Shown here: piece by piece, positions 45,414 to 54,212 of the stretch
How positions within the stretch are numbered: the stretch's first letter is position 1
How the letters are laid out: each line of letters opens with the position of its first letter
From: Gloeocapsopsis sp. IPPAS B-1203
Lineage (GTDB): Bacteria; Cyanobacteriota; Cyanobacteriia; Cyanobacteriales; Chroococcidiopsidaceae
Length of the DNA stretch: 64,000 nt
Assembly: GCF_002749975.1 (NCBI RefSeq)
Contig: NZ_PEIG01000012.1
Span: forward strand, 1 to 64,000
Direction of reading: 5' to 3'
Program-made: the position numbers and the translations under genes
The notes under the pieces: model-generated
What the model was told of the DNA's origin: nothing
Databases searched by the model: none
The model's input: only the letters and a program-made list of their open reading frames with translations

Positions 45414-45740
45414 TCAAGAGCCTCCAACTTCAATAACTTCACCCAGAGTAAGTGTATTTAGTACGTTGCAAACATCTGGGATCAGTGGAATCAAATCAGG
45501 AAGGCGATTGCTAGGCGCTATGAGAACAACAACTGCAACTCCGGCTTGCAGTAAATTTTGCTGATATCTTAAGTTTTGGTCTGTAGTCAGTAAAGTTGTG
45601 AAGCCCTCTTGAACCATGAGTTGCAATAGCTCACCGTTCTTTTTGCCGGACCATCCCATTTCTATAACTGTTCGTATATCATGATCGCGAAGTTCGCGTT
45701 TTAGCGGTCTTGGAACACACTCATCAAGCAGGATTCGCAC
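45414..45740 (-). CDS. DUF5615 PIN-like toxin
   Basis: A 108-aa PIN-like protein: MRILLDECVPRPLKRELRDH opens with the acidic LLDE motif, and TTLLTTDQNLRYQQ carries the later conserved TxDxN. This small family is the usual partner of DUF433 antitoxins. The start is GTG at 45740, 17 nt inside the antitoxin gene, so translation is probably coupled. Confidence 0.8.
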   Translation of the reverse strand: MRILLDECVPRPLKRELRDHDIRTVIEMGWSGKKNGELLQLMVQEGFTTLLTTDQNLRYQQNLLQAGVAVVVLIAPSNRLPDLIPLIPDVCNVLNTLTLGEVIEVGGS

Positions 45741-45948
45741 AAGCAGTCAACATTTCTTTTGCTAATTCTAAGGCAGCGATCGCCTGTTCGCGGCTAACGC
45801 TAGGAAAATGGTCTAGAAACACATTTAGAGAATCACCCGCTTCCAGATAATCAAGTAAAGTCTTGATTGGTACGCGAGTACCAACGAAAACAGGGGTTCC
45901 TCCCAGTATGTCGGGATCACTATGAACGACACGCACTGTAGATGTCAT
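45724..45948 (-). CDS. DUF433 antitoxin
   Basis: A 74-aa protein with the DUF433 core: SDPDILGGTPVFVGTRVPIKTLLDYLEAG, then FPSVSREQAIAALELAKEM. The family is a helix-turn-helix antitoxin partner for PIN-like toxins. It overlaps the toxin gene by 17 nt. The module is bracketed by the two permease 3' end repeats. Confidence 0.82.
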   Translation of the reverse strand: MTSTVRVVHSDPDILGGTPVFVGTRVPIKTLLDYLEAGDSLNVFLDHFPSVSREQAIAALELAKEMLTACANPA

Positions 45949-46001
45949 GGCAACATATCAAGCAATAGAACCTATTTGATCCTAACCCTGCGCCTCTTGT
46001 T

Positions 46002-46053
46002 TTAAAACTGACGGCGAGAAAAAATTAAGACAGCGATCGCTAACAACAACCCT
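46002..46053. repeat. direct repeat of ABC permease 3' end, copy B
   Basis: The last 17 codons, including the stop, of the intact ABC-2 permease gene; the counterpart of copy A at 45285-45336. Confidence 0.8.
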
Positions 46054-46781
46054 GTATACAACAAACCATAACCTGCACTCATAATGAGTGCGAGTGGATT
46101 CGGTAAGGCATCAGCACCATAAACAGCTAGGTTCTTTAAATCTAGGCGTGATAGGTTAGGTAAGAAGAGATATAAAGCCTCAGTCATGCGTTGAACGTTA
46201 GCACTTTCGCTCAGACGACCTAAAGTGGCTAGATCTTGAGTAAAGTTACCCATTAAATAAACGCCAAAGCTTAAAAGAGTTGCCAGTACAGAACTTGTGA
46301 ATACTCCAAATGCGATCGCTACTGCTGTAATTAGCGACAATTGCAAGAACAAAAACAGCACAGCAAGAACAATACTTCCTAACGGATACGGAATATTCCC
46401 TAGTTGCAGAAATCCGAGATAAAGAACTGTCATTGCTGTAATCAAGACACCGAGTACTCCTGACAATCCCAAGTGTTTACCTGCAATGAATTCCCCTCGG
46501 CTGATTGGTTTGGAAATTAAAACTAACACAGTTCGCTTTTCAATTTCTTTATTGATTAGCCCAGTGCCAACAAAGATCGCAACAATTAAGCCCAGCAAAC
46601 TCATCGCTGCTAAGCCAAGATCCAAGAAAATCTTATCTTCTGTGGTTGCAGCAAGTTGTGGCAAAAACCAAATTGCCACAGCCAATATGAGAGCATACAA
46701 GCCGACTATATATAGAATGCGATCGCGTACCACTTCGCGAAATACATTTGTTGCTATCACTAAGATGCGACCGAAACTCAT
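46002..46781 (-). CDS. ABC-2 type transporter permease
   Basis: A 259-aa protein with about six membrane helices. The N-terminal amphipathic stretch (ILVIATNVFREVVRDRILY) and GTGLINKEIEKRTVLVLISKPISRGEFIAGK are typical of ABC-2/NosY-like permeases. No ATPase gene is adjacent, so the partner must be elsewhere. The substrate is unknown. Its 3' end is partly duplicated at 45285-45336. Confidence 0.85.
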   Translation of the reverse strand: MSFGRILVIATNVFREVVRDRILYIVGLYALILAVAIWFLPQLAATTEDKIFLDLGLAAMSLLGLIVAIFVGTGLINKEIEKRTVLVLISKPISRGEFIAGKHLGLSGVLGVLITAMTVLYLGFLQLGNIPYPLGSIVLAVLFLFLQLSLITAVAIAFGVFTSSVLATLLSFGVYLMGNFTQDLATLGRLSESANVQRMTEALYLFLPNLSRLDLKNLAVYGADALPNPLALIMSAGYGLLYTGLLLAIAVLIFSRRQF

Positions 46782-47443
46782 ACTGTAGGTGTTAAGTGTA
46801 ATGAATCTTTGGGTAAAAGATCTCTTTTTACTGTTATAACCTCTTGTTGCTCAAATCTTACTCTTCACCTCAAGTTCTCTTCTAAATTAAGAACCTTGTT
46901 GTGGCAGCATGACTCTTCTAGATTGCCACTATAGTTATCGGATTAAAATGATCAATTAATAATCCTGAGTTAATGTTTATTCTTAGTCTGTCTAACTTGC
47001 TTTGTAAGTGTATTGAAAACCCTTTACAAAACTACTAATTTTCTACACTACAATTTGCTAAAAAGTAAAGTTTGATTGCATTCACTTGCATCTTAAGAAA
47101 TAAAGAATTAACTTAGTAATTGAAGCTGAAAAGCTTCCCTGGCAGATACGACAGCATAGGTAAAACACAAGTTAGTTAAGAGGTAAAAGCGCTGTTAAAC
47201 TTTCATCTGTCTCGTCAAACACAAAACAACGCCCAAGTCGAATACTAATATTTCCTCAACCTGGTTAATGGGGGCAATATATCTAGAGTGTTTTCATGTA
47301 TGGATTGAGTTCTAGATATAACCCTGGGAAGATAGAGAAAGAAGAGGAAGTGCCTTAGTTAGTAGAAGTTTGGGTGTTGTTTTGTTTTAGAGTAAAATTT
47401 TTAAAGTTAATAAATTAATACCATAGTATCGACAGCGCACAAT
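46782..47443. other. intergenic, nothing recognised
   Basis: 662 bp of AT-rich sequence between the divergently oriented permease and TIR-like genes. It must hold both promoters. No ORF, repeat or RNA structure was recognised with confidence. Confidence 0.5.
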
Positions 47444-48214
47444 ATGGCGATTATTGCTTTAAAAGCTTGGTATATTCAGAAGTATGAGCCACTAGAAGAA
47501 TTAGAGAAACGACCTCACGATCTGCGCCTCAGTAAAAATAGCTTATTAAAATCTGCGCTAAGGGCAGACTTTTTAGAAGATCGCGAAGAAGTTAAACAGA
47601 CAGAATGGTTTCAGCGCTATCTCCAGGGAGATAACGTTGAATTTTACATTGAAGGCAGTGGTGGCTATACAATCGCCAATATTGATTTAAGTAGCCATGA
47701 AATATATTTCACAAAGCAAACAGTCATTGCTTCATTAGAGCCAACAATTTTCTTTTGTTCTCAAATAGAATATGCCGCTTCTAGTGAAGTTTTAAGGGAA
47801 AAACTGCAGCAGGCGATCGCAGCGTTAAATAAGCGATCGCGGATTGAACTATCTTTAATAGAATCACAACGTCATAGTGATAGTGCCGTGCGCTTAAACA
47901 CTACGGCAATGCGGAAGATTCGTAAAAGTTTACTATTTATTGCTGATAGCACGCCAATTACAAGTATTGACAGCAAAGAAAAGCCTCAGCTGATTTCTAG
48001 CCCCAATGTTTGTGTTGAACTTGGCTATGCCATTCAAAGCAAACGGACTGAGCAAATCGTTCTTGCCCAGATGCAGCGTTCAGATTTATCAGGACAATCT
48101 ACTTTCGATTTGCCAAATTACCAACTTTTACAATTCAAAAATAGCAAAGAACTTGATAAAATACTGCCTCAAGTCATTGAAACTCAACTCCAGCGATTCA
48201 ACTTGTTTTCCTAG
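47444..48214 (+). CDS. TIR-like / nucleotide-binding domain protein
   Basis: A 256-aa protein. The C-terminal half (residues about 99-256) has the pattern of TIR-like or nucleoside-deoxyribosyltransferase-like folds: PTIFFCSQIEYAASSEVLRE, a helix, SLLFIADSTPI, and the motif SSPNVCVELGYA with candidate catalytic Glu192. A closing strand with QIVLAQM follows. Such domains often cleave NAD+ or related nucleotides in immune systems. The N-terminal 95 residues are not recognised. It stands alone on the plus strand near STAND and toxin-antitoxin genes; the defence role is inference. Confidence 0.65.
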   Translation: MAIIALKAWYIQKYEPLEELEKRPHDLRLSKNSLLKSALRADFLEDREEVKQTEWFQRYLQGDNVEFYIEGSGGYTIANIDLSSHEIYFTKQTVIASLEPTIFFCSQIEYAASSEVLREKLQQAIAALNKRSRIELSLIESQRHSDSAVRLNTTAMRKIRKSLLFIADSTPITSIDSKEKPQLISSPNVCVELGYAIQSKRTEQIVLAQMQRSDLSGQSTFDLPNYQLLQFKNSKELDKILPQVIETQLQRFNLFS

Positions 48215-48499
48215 CTTGGATTGTTGGGTGTACAAAAGCAGGGAGCAGAGGTGTAGAAAAGTTATGGGTTATGAGTGCTGAGTTATGAGTTTAAGAGAGT
48301 TTAGAAAATTCCTCAACTCAAAACTCAAAATGTGCTAAGGCACCGCTACGCTAACAAAACTTAAAACTAATCACTAGCTACTAGTAACTAGCCACTGATC
48401 GCTCACCCCTCACCCCTAGTTTTCTAGCTAACCTCTTCTCAATTTCGTGTTGAGTCAGTTAGAAATGAGTGCAATGCCTTTGTAAATAAATTGATCTCT

Positions 48500-48751
48500 A
48501 TGCCTAGAACTCCCAATGAGTATGTAGTACATCTCCTAATCGAGGGTGGACACAAAGAAGAAGTACGATTTCCGACAATCCAAGAGTTTCAGAAGTGGTA
48601 CAGCAGCGAATTGATGCCTAAAGCCGCTTCCAATGACTTTATTAGCGTACCTATCAAAAATATTCAGGGAGAGTACCTAGTTATCCGTCCATCTAAAATT
48701 TCAGCGATTCGGGTGGAACCGGTGTTTAGCTCTAGTGTAGAAAGATTTTAG
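48500..48751 (+). CDS. conserved hypothetical protein
   Basis: An 83-aa protein starting MPRTPNEYVVHLLIEGGHKE. It is predicted to be small, soluble and mixed alpha/beta, with no motif I recognise. ATG at 48500 is preferred to the TTG at 48491. It is 14 bp upstream of mltA and probably in the same transcript. Confidence 0.55.
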   Translation: MPRTPNEYVVHLLIEGGHKEEVRFPTIQEFQKWYSSELMPKAASNDFISVPIKNIQGEYLVIRPSKISAIRVEPVFSSSVERF

Positions 48752-48765
48752 TGATGGAGTGAACG

Positions 48766-49959
48766 ATGAGAAACAAAACTGCTTTGATGACCCTAAGTTT
48801 AGCAGTCGCTATTCTGACGACAGTACCAGCTGCTGCTCGGATGCCGTTGCGACCAGTTTATGATACACAAAGCCTGCAAAAGCAGAATGCTGATTGTTGT
48901 CAAGCTGAATCGCTAGGATTTGATGAGCAAATTTGGGGTCAAAGCGGTCAACCAGGAGATAAACACGCATTACTAACATCAATCGATCATAGTTTGCGTT
49001 ATATTAAAACACCAGCAGCAACAACTGCGTATCGAAGATATCGCGGAACAGGAATCACACGCGATCGCGTTCAACGTAGTTTAGAGCGTTTTCGTCAATT
49101 AGTGGTGAGATCGAATTCACCCGCAGAACTACAAGCTGCAGTATCTCGCGAGTTTGTGTTTTATCAGTCTACAGGGCGAGATGGCAAAGGCGATGTTCTC
49201 TACACTGCCTACTATGAACCAATCTACCAAGCTAGCCGCGTTCCTACTGCCGAATTTCGTTATCCTTTGTATCGGCTACCAACGAATTTTAAATCTTGGC
49301 GCAAACCCCATCCAACCCGCCAAGAACTAGAAGGCAAAGACGGCTTGTTGGGAGACAAAAGTAGACTAAAGGGCTTAGAAATTGTTTGGCTGCGCGATCG
49401 CCTAGAAGCATTCTTGGCACAAATTCAAGGTTCAGCCCGACTGCAACTTGCTGATGGACAAATAATTTCTATTGGTTTTGCTGGCAAAACTGATTATCCT
49501 TACACCAGTATTGGTAAAGAATTAGCCAAAGACGGCAAATTACCTTTAGCGGGTTTAACGCTACCTGTCATGATCGACTACTTTACACAATACCCGACAG
49601 AACTTAATAACTATTTACCACGCAATCGTGGTTTTGTGTTCTTTCGAGAAACTGGAGGTGCGCCAGCCGTTGGTTCTTTAGGATTACCCGTCACCGCTGA
49701 TCGCTCGATCGCAACAGATAAATCACTGATGCCTCCTGGTGCATTAGCACTGATTCATACTCAACTACCGTTTCCCAACAATTTTACAGGTAGTATGGAT
49801 TATCGCCTTGTTAGCCGCTACGTCTTAGATCAAGATACAGGTGGTGCAATCAAAGGACCAGGACGAGTAGATTACTTTATGGGAACTGGAAAACTAGCAG
49901 GCGATCGTGCTGGAGTGACTGGCAATCGCGGGCACTTGTACTATTTGTTACTGAAGTAA
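48766..49959 (+). CDS. mltA: membrane-bound lytic murein transglycosylase A
   Basis: A 397-aa exported enzyme with an N-terminal signal (about residues 1-24) that cleaves peptidoglycan to 1,6-anhydro-muropeptides. The MltA domain has GDVLYTAYYEPIYQASR and FAGKTDYPYTSIGKEL. The 3D domain ends the protein with LDQDTGGAIKGPGRVDYFMG, containing the catalytic Asp, then GTGKLAGDRAG. Length fits the family. No lipobox Cys is evident at the signal end, so it may be soluble in the periplasm. Confidence 0.92.
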   Translation: MRNKTALMTLSLAVAILTTVPAAARMPLRPVYDTQSLQKQNADCCQAESLGFDEQIWGQSGQPGDKHALLTSIDHSLRYIKTPAATTAYRRYRGTGITRDRVQRSLERFRQLVVRSNSPAELQAAVSREFVFYQSTGRDGKGDVLYTAYYEPIYQASRVPTAEFRYPLYRLPTNFKSWRKPHPTRQELEGKDGLLGDKSRLKGLEIVWLRDRLEAFLAQIQGSARLQLADGQIISIGFAGKTDYPYTSIGKELAKDGKLPLAGLTLPVMIDYFTQYPTELNNYLPRNRGFVFFRETGGAPAVGSLGLPVTADRSIATDKSLMPPGALALIHTQLPFPNNFTGSMDYRLVSRYVLDQDTGGAIKGPGRVDYFMGTGKLAGDRAGVTGNRGHLYYLLLK

Positions 49960-50025
49960 ATTCAAGTGAAAGTGGGGACAAGCATCTTGCCTGTCCTCTT
50001 GCCTTTTACACTAAACTTCCTGCAT

Positions 50026-50154
50026 GAATCACAGATGCCCTCCGACTGAAGCCGGGGCTACCCAGGCAAAGTGTACCTTTGTACACTAAAATAAGACTTT
50101 TGGCAGCAAGTCCACGGAGGTGGACTTTGTTTATATAGCAGCGAATTTATTCGC
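50026..50154. repeat. compound palindromic intergenic repeat
   Basis: Three perfect stems lie in tandem: AGTGTAC/GTACACT (50070-50087), AAGTCCAC/GTGGACTT (50108-50127) and GCGAA/TTCGC (50141-50154). They are preceded by a GACTGAAGCCGGGGCT motif. The composition resembles dispersed cyanobacterial palindromes. It lies between the convergent ends of mltA and the DUF5895-like gene and may also work as a bidirectional transcript end. Confidence 0.6.
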
Positions 50155-50186
50155 AATTCTTTTCATGCAGGAGGTCTACTAACCTC

Positions 50187-51062
50187 TTAGTAAGGTGCAG
50201 CATCAAAGTCATATTCATCAAAGCGCTCAAGTGTTGTTTCCTCAATTTCAGGCAGAGCAACTTCTAATTTTGGTTCCTTAGCAAAATCCTGATAAGTTTC
50301 AAATGTCTGACAGATTGTAGTAGATTCTTCTGAACTTGTCGGGATTAGGTAATTTGCTAAATTCTCTGCTGTAGGATGCTCGTAGTCTACTGTAACCGCC
50401 ACTAAAGCTTTATTCGGTGCTATTCCTCTTTCCTCAGAGGTAATATTTGGGCAAAAAACACCGTGGGCGTAAAACAGTTTGCTTTTCGCTGTGAAAGGTT
50501 GCTGACGAAAAGCAGCATAAGCCTTCTCTAGTTCTAAGGTAAAACCACTTGTCGCTTGACCATTTTTTGAGGTACGAAACGCTATACTAAAACTTGCGCC
50601 AGCAGCACCACTCAACGTCAAGCGTAATGGAGAATGATGCAGAAGTTTTTGATTTTTCCCTACCAAGAAAACGAGATAACGCATAAACGTTTTATATTTT
50701 AGTTTCTCACCAGCAAAAGCATCGTAGTGATCGACTAAACGACCTAAAGTAGTATTTGTAGTGCGGTCTTTGATACAAACTGGTCCGCGATGAAGGACTA
50801 ATATTCGGGGAGTAGTCGTAATAAATAATTGAGCAATTTCACCTGAACCAAAGGTGTATTCTACCTGCTGCCAATTTTCATCCGGTGTAAATCCTACAAC
50901 ATTTGCGTTTTCCTGAGTGATAGCCAAACCATAAGGCTTAATTCCATTTTCACTCCACTGCGGGTTAATCATTTGACACCAAGGCAGTATCTCAGAAGCA
51001 GGTGCTTTAAATTTGTCATCATCAAAATCAAAACTGGGAGTATGCATTACAGCTGAAACCAT
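50187..51062 (-). CDS. DUF5895-like hypothetical protein
   Basis: A 291-aa protein. I associate it with the cyanobacterial DUF5895 family on general similarity (PWCQMINPQWSENGIKPYGL; RTSKNGQATSGFTLELEKAY), without alignment. It is soluble, has no signal peptide, and has a strongly acidic C-terminus (EIEETTLERFDEYDFDAAPY). The function is unknown. Confidence 0.5.
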   Translation of the reverse strand: MVSAVMHTPSFDFDDDKFKAPASEILPWCQMINPQWSENGIKPYGLAITQENANVVGFTPDENWQQVEYTFGSGEIAQLFITTTPRILVLHRGPVCIKDRTTNTTLGRLVDHYDAFAGEKLKYKTFMRYLVFLVGKNQKLLHHSPLRLTLSGAAGASFSIAFRTSKNGQATSGFTLELEKAYAAFRQQPFTAKSKLFYAHGVFCPNITSEERGIAPNKALVAVTVDYEHPTAENLANYLIPTSSEESTTICQTFETYQDFAKEPKLEVALPEIEETTLERFDEYDFDAAPY

Positions 51063-51519
51063 TGCAATTTCCTATAAATAAGGTTGACAAGGAGTTACTT
51101 GTCGTTTAGTTTTCCCAGGTTCAGCAACAATGAATACCGTAGAAATACGGTTATTGGATCAAGTGACTTGCCTAGCAGCAAGCAAATCACTCGATGCAAC
51201 ATACATGCAGAAGTTTTCGACTCTTTTATATACCCAAAGATGACGGCAGATAATTCCATTGCGGAGAGCTTGCAAGCTTCTGTTTGAAGAAAACCCAAAC
51301 TACTAAATCTATCCTCGATTAGCGTTTTTATATTCCAATGTAAAACCCAAACAAACCGAACCGTATCCTTTCTCTAAATCCTGCTGAGCCTTTAGCATCT
51401 TCTAATAATCAATTTTTTTGAGCAAAATTAAGCTTTTTGAGACCAATTACAAACATTCTGTTTCTCGCAATCCAGTACTTATAGAGAACTTTAATTATAA
51501 ATTGCCTGTTAAGACTGGG
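51063..51519. other. intergenic, nothing recognised
   Basis: 457 bp between two minus-strand genes. Short open frames on both strands (51084-51298) are mirror images of each other and have no family features. No repeat or RNA recognised. Confidence 0.45.
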
Positions 51520-52410
51520 CTAACATAAGCCTTGTGTCGTCTTCCGTGCCAAGCTGAGAAATGCTCTGATTACGGGTGAGGAATCATGCTGCCGCCAAGT
51601 CAGATAAAGTCCGGTTTGAGGCATCTGCTCTTGTAAGGGTCTGTAAATGACTCCGCTTCTGTGGAAGTTTTGTAAGGAGGCGGGAACGATCGCAATGCCC
51701 AATCCTGCTGCAACTAAGCCGATAATCGTCTGCATCTGAACTGCCTCTTGAGCCACTTTCGGACGAAATCCAGCTTGTTGACACAGGTTAATAATCTGCT
51801 CGTAAAAGACAGGTCCCATTTTGGCAGGAAATAGGATAAATAATTCCGAAGCCAATGTGGAAAGCGACACTTGAGTCTGGGCAGACAACGGATGAGTTTC
51901 TGGCAATGCCAAGACCAATGATTCTGGCAAAAGGCACTCCACACTCAAACCTGGCTCGCTAATGGCAGAACGAACAATGCCGACATCCACCTGTTTGTTA
52001 TACAGGGCTTGAATTTGCTCTTGCGTCGTCAGTTCATGCAATCGCAGTTCTACCACCGGAAACTGTTCTCGAAAGACCCTTAAAATCTCTGGTAGTAACG
52101 TATACATTGCAGAGTCAACAAAGCCGATCGCCAACCTTCCAACCTCACCACGCCCGATCTGTTGTGTCACTTCGATCGCCTGCTCGAGTTGCGCTAACAC
52201 TCCATAGGAGCGCTCTAAAAACACTTTGCCTGCTTCAGTCAGATGCACTTGCCGCTTCGTTCGTTCAAACAGCTTGACTCCGAGTTCATCTTCCAGATCG
52301 CGAATCTGCTGACTGAGCGGGGGTTGGGAAATGCACAACCGCTGGGCTGCTCGACTAAAATGCAACTCCTCAGCCACGGCGATGAAGTAGTGCAGGTGCC
52401 GTAATTCCAT
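51520..52410 (-). CDS. LysR-family transcriptional regulator
   Basis: A 296-aa regulator. The helix-turn-helix is AVAEELHFSRAAQRLCISQPPLSQQIRDLE, followed by a LysR substrate-binding domain (GRLAIGFVDSAMYTLLPEIL). The BenM/CatR-like pattern is suggestive but not decisive. ATG at 52410 is used, since the family begins MELRHL. It is divergent from the SDR gene with 115 bp between them, the classic arrangement for control of that neighbour. Confidence 0.92.
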   Translation of the reverse strand: MELRHLHYFIAVAEELHFSRAAQRLCISQPPLSQQIRDLEDELGVKLFERTKRQVHLTEAGKVFLERSYGVLAQLEQAIEVTQQIGRGEVGRLAIGFVDSAMYTLLPEILRVFREQFPVVELRLHELTTQEQIQALYNKQVDVGIVRSAISEPGLSVECLLPESLVLALPETHPLSAQTQVSLSTLASELFILFPAKMGPVFYEQIINLCQQAGFRPKVAQEAVQMQTIIGLVAAGLGIAIVPASLQNFHRSGVIYRPLQEQMPQTGLYLTWRQHDSSPVIRAFLSLARKTTQGLC

Positions 52411-52440
52411 CACACTTATATCTCTAACCTATTAATCTTA

Positions 52441-52458
52441 GTCAAATATATATTGGAC
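52441..52458. promoter_or_regulatory. possible LysR-type binding site
   Basis: GTCAAATATATATTGGAC is an 18-bp palindrome with one mismatched pair, centred in the divergent LysR/SDR promoter region. A second imperfect repeat, GACAG-N8-CTGTC, follows at about 52455. Binding by the neighbouring regulator is inferred from position only. Confidence 0.45.
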
Positions 52459-52525
52459 AGTCGCATGGCTGTCTCCTATCGTAAGAAATATGAGGCGCGT
52501 CTCATCTTTGTATTGGAGAAAACAA

Positions 52526-53407
52526 ATGAACTCAGACAAAAATCGTGTCGCTCCTAAAGTTTGGTTAATTACAGGATGCTCAACAGGATTCGGACGTGCC
52601 CTAGCAGAAGCGGTGTTGAAGAAGGGCGATCGCCTGCTGGCGACTGCTCGCGAACCAGAGCAACTTCGCACTTTGATTGAGCACTATCGGGAAACCGCAA
52701 AGGCTGTACGCCTAGATGTAACCTTGTCCCAAGACATACAAGCAGCCGTTGATACCGCGATCGCCACATTTGGTCGCATTGATGTGCTGGTCAACAATGC
52801 TGGCTATGGACTAATTGGAGCACTTGAAGAAGTCAATGATACCGATATTCGCCGACAGTTTGAAACCAACTTCTTCGGGGCACTCCGTCTGATCCGAACT
52901 GTCTTGCCTTTGATGCGTCAGCAAGGCAGCGGTCACATCGTGAATATGTCATCTACAGCAGGATTAGTGGGGTTTGGCGGAAGCAGTATCTACTGTGGCA
53001 CTAAATTTGCCTTGGAAGGCACATCTGAAGCCCTGGCTAAAGAGGTGAAATCCTTTGGAATTAAAGTGACTTTAATTGAACCTGGGGCATTTCGCACAGA
53101 TTTTAACGGACGCTCTCTGGCAGCAGCCAAACAATCCATTGATGCTTATGTTCCGGTAAGTGGGGCTTCATTGCAGTGGTTCAAAGATATGGATGGGAAG
53201 CAACTTGGCAATCCACAATCAGCGGCGCAAGCCATCATTCAAGCTGTGGAAAGTCCTCATCCACCGATGCGACTGGCATTAGGCACCGATGCCATGAGCC
53301 TGATTCAGGAAAAACTGGAATGGATCAAAACGGATTTGGATGCTTGGCAGCAGGTGAGTGTAAGTACGGATTATACAGATAGTAACAGTGAGGTAATAGT
53401 TAAGTAG
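52526..53407 (+). CDS. short-chain dehydrogenase/reductase
   Basis: A 293-aa SDR. ITGCSTGFGRALAEAVLKKG binds the nucleotide, NNAGYG is the structural motif, and Ser in NMSSTAG plus Tyr/Lys in IYCGTKFA form the active site. ATG at 52526 with GGAG 7-8 nt upstream is preferred over an earlier start at 52490. It is divergent from the LysR gene, which probably regulates it. Substrate unknown. Confidence 0.9.
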   Translation: MNSDKNRVAPKVWLITGCSTGFGRALAEAVLKKGDRLLATAREPEQLRTLIEHYRETAKAVRLDVTLSQDIQAAVDTAIATFGRIDVLVNNAGYGLIGALEEVNDTDIRRQFETNFFGALRLIRTVLPLMRQQGSGHIVNMSSTAGLVGFGGSSIYCGTKFALEGTSEALAKEVKSFGIKVTLIEPGAFRTDFNGRSLAAAKQSIDAYVPVSGASLQWFKDMDGKQLGNPQSAAQAIIQAVESPHPPMRLALGTDAMSLIQEKLEWIKTDLDAWQQVSVSTDYTDSNSEVIVK

Positions 53408-53828
53408 CTAATACCAGTTCTCTTTGAAGGCGCGCAGCATCGTAGGTTGGGGAGCCACTTGCCACAACGGGGGGAACCCCCGCAAGGCAGTGGCCCGACT
53501 TGAGCTGCATTGGCGTTTGAACGGGGTGAAACCCAACGAGTGCTGGATTTTGTTGGGTTGAGTCAAACGAAACCCAACCTACAGTTATATGCAAGTCTAA
53601 AGAGACTTTCAACTCAACTAGGTGTGATCTCCCCAACGGTTCGGAAGATAGATAGAGCCAGTCCACCCTCTATCCTTTAAGATGTTATGCAGAAACTTTC
53701 GACCTATCCACCCAAATGAGCATATTATGGGGAATGATTCGGCTTAAACAGCAGCTTTGGAGTACTATACAGAAACTTTCTGTCTATCAATTGTTAGGCC
53801 CTACTGCGTATCCTTCACCACACCGCTT
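53408..53828. other. intergenic: MITE-like repeat and cassette boundary
   Basis: This gap contains a 141-bp inverted-repeat element (53442-53582), an imperfect direct repeat (about 53684-53708 and 53765-53789), and the left boundary GTTAGGC of an integron-type cassette at 53793. Open frames here are shadows without features. Confidence 0.55.
53442..53582. mobile_element. MITE-like element with 10-bp terminal inverted repeats
   Basis: GTAGGTTGGG at the left end and CCCAACCTAC at the right end are perfect inverted repeats. Inside are a nested hairpin (GCCACTTGCC to GGCAGTGGC with a GGGG/CCCC core, 53454-53494) and another, AACCCAAC to GTTGGGTT. It encodes nothing. The ends match a dispersed sequence type I recall from cyanobacteria; a transposase in trans would be needed for movement. 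Confidence 0.6.
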
Positions 53829-54212
53829 ATGCCAGATCAACCTGCACCAGAAATCGAACTGCTCCGCGCGGCCTACGCGGCCTTTAACGCGCGGGTCATT
53901 GACACCGCCCTCGCCCTCATGGCTCCGGATGTGACCTGGCCGAAAGCATTCAAAGGCGGTTCTGCCCTTGGCCATGAAGGAGTCCGCGCTTACTGGACGG
54001 AGCAATGGAGCGAGATCAACCCGCACGTGGAGCCAGTGACTTTTCACCCAGAGGAGGCTGGGCGTATCTTGGTCGAAGTGCATCAGGTCGTGCGCGACCT
54101 GGCTGGAGCCGTTCTTGCCGATGAACACGTCGGTCATCGTTTCACCATTGCGCAGGGCTTGATTCAAGCCATGGAAGTCTGTCCGCTTCCATCGTCCGGC
54201 CACACAGCCTAA
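53829..54212 (+). CDS. SnoaL/NTF2-like protein in a gene cassette
   Basis: A 127-aa NTF2-like fold protein starting MPDQPAPEIELLRAAYAAFN. ALALMAPDVTWPKAF and GHEGVRAYWTEQW are typical SnoaL-like motifs, and VGHRFTIAQGLIQAMEV closes the cone. Such proteins bind or isomerise small molecules, and many of unknown role occur as integron cassettes. ATG at 53829 is the first inside the cassette; no Shine-Dalgarno is visible, as in many cassette genes. Codons end strongly in G or C, unlike the neighbours, a sign of transfer. Confidence 0.78.
   Translation: MPDQPAPEIELLRAAYAAFNARVIDTALALMAPDVTWPKAFKGGSALGHEGVRAYWTEQWSEINPHVEPVTFHPEEAGRILVEVHQVVRDLAGAVLADEHVGHRFTIAQGLIQAMEVCPLPSSGHTA

Noticed and set aside
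53684-53792. possible second attC or attI left of the cassette
   Set aside because: GTTAGGC is present, but I found no matching GCCTAAC-type partner or stem to its left; only an imperfect direct repeat (CAGAAACTTTC) is seen.
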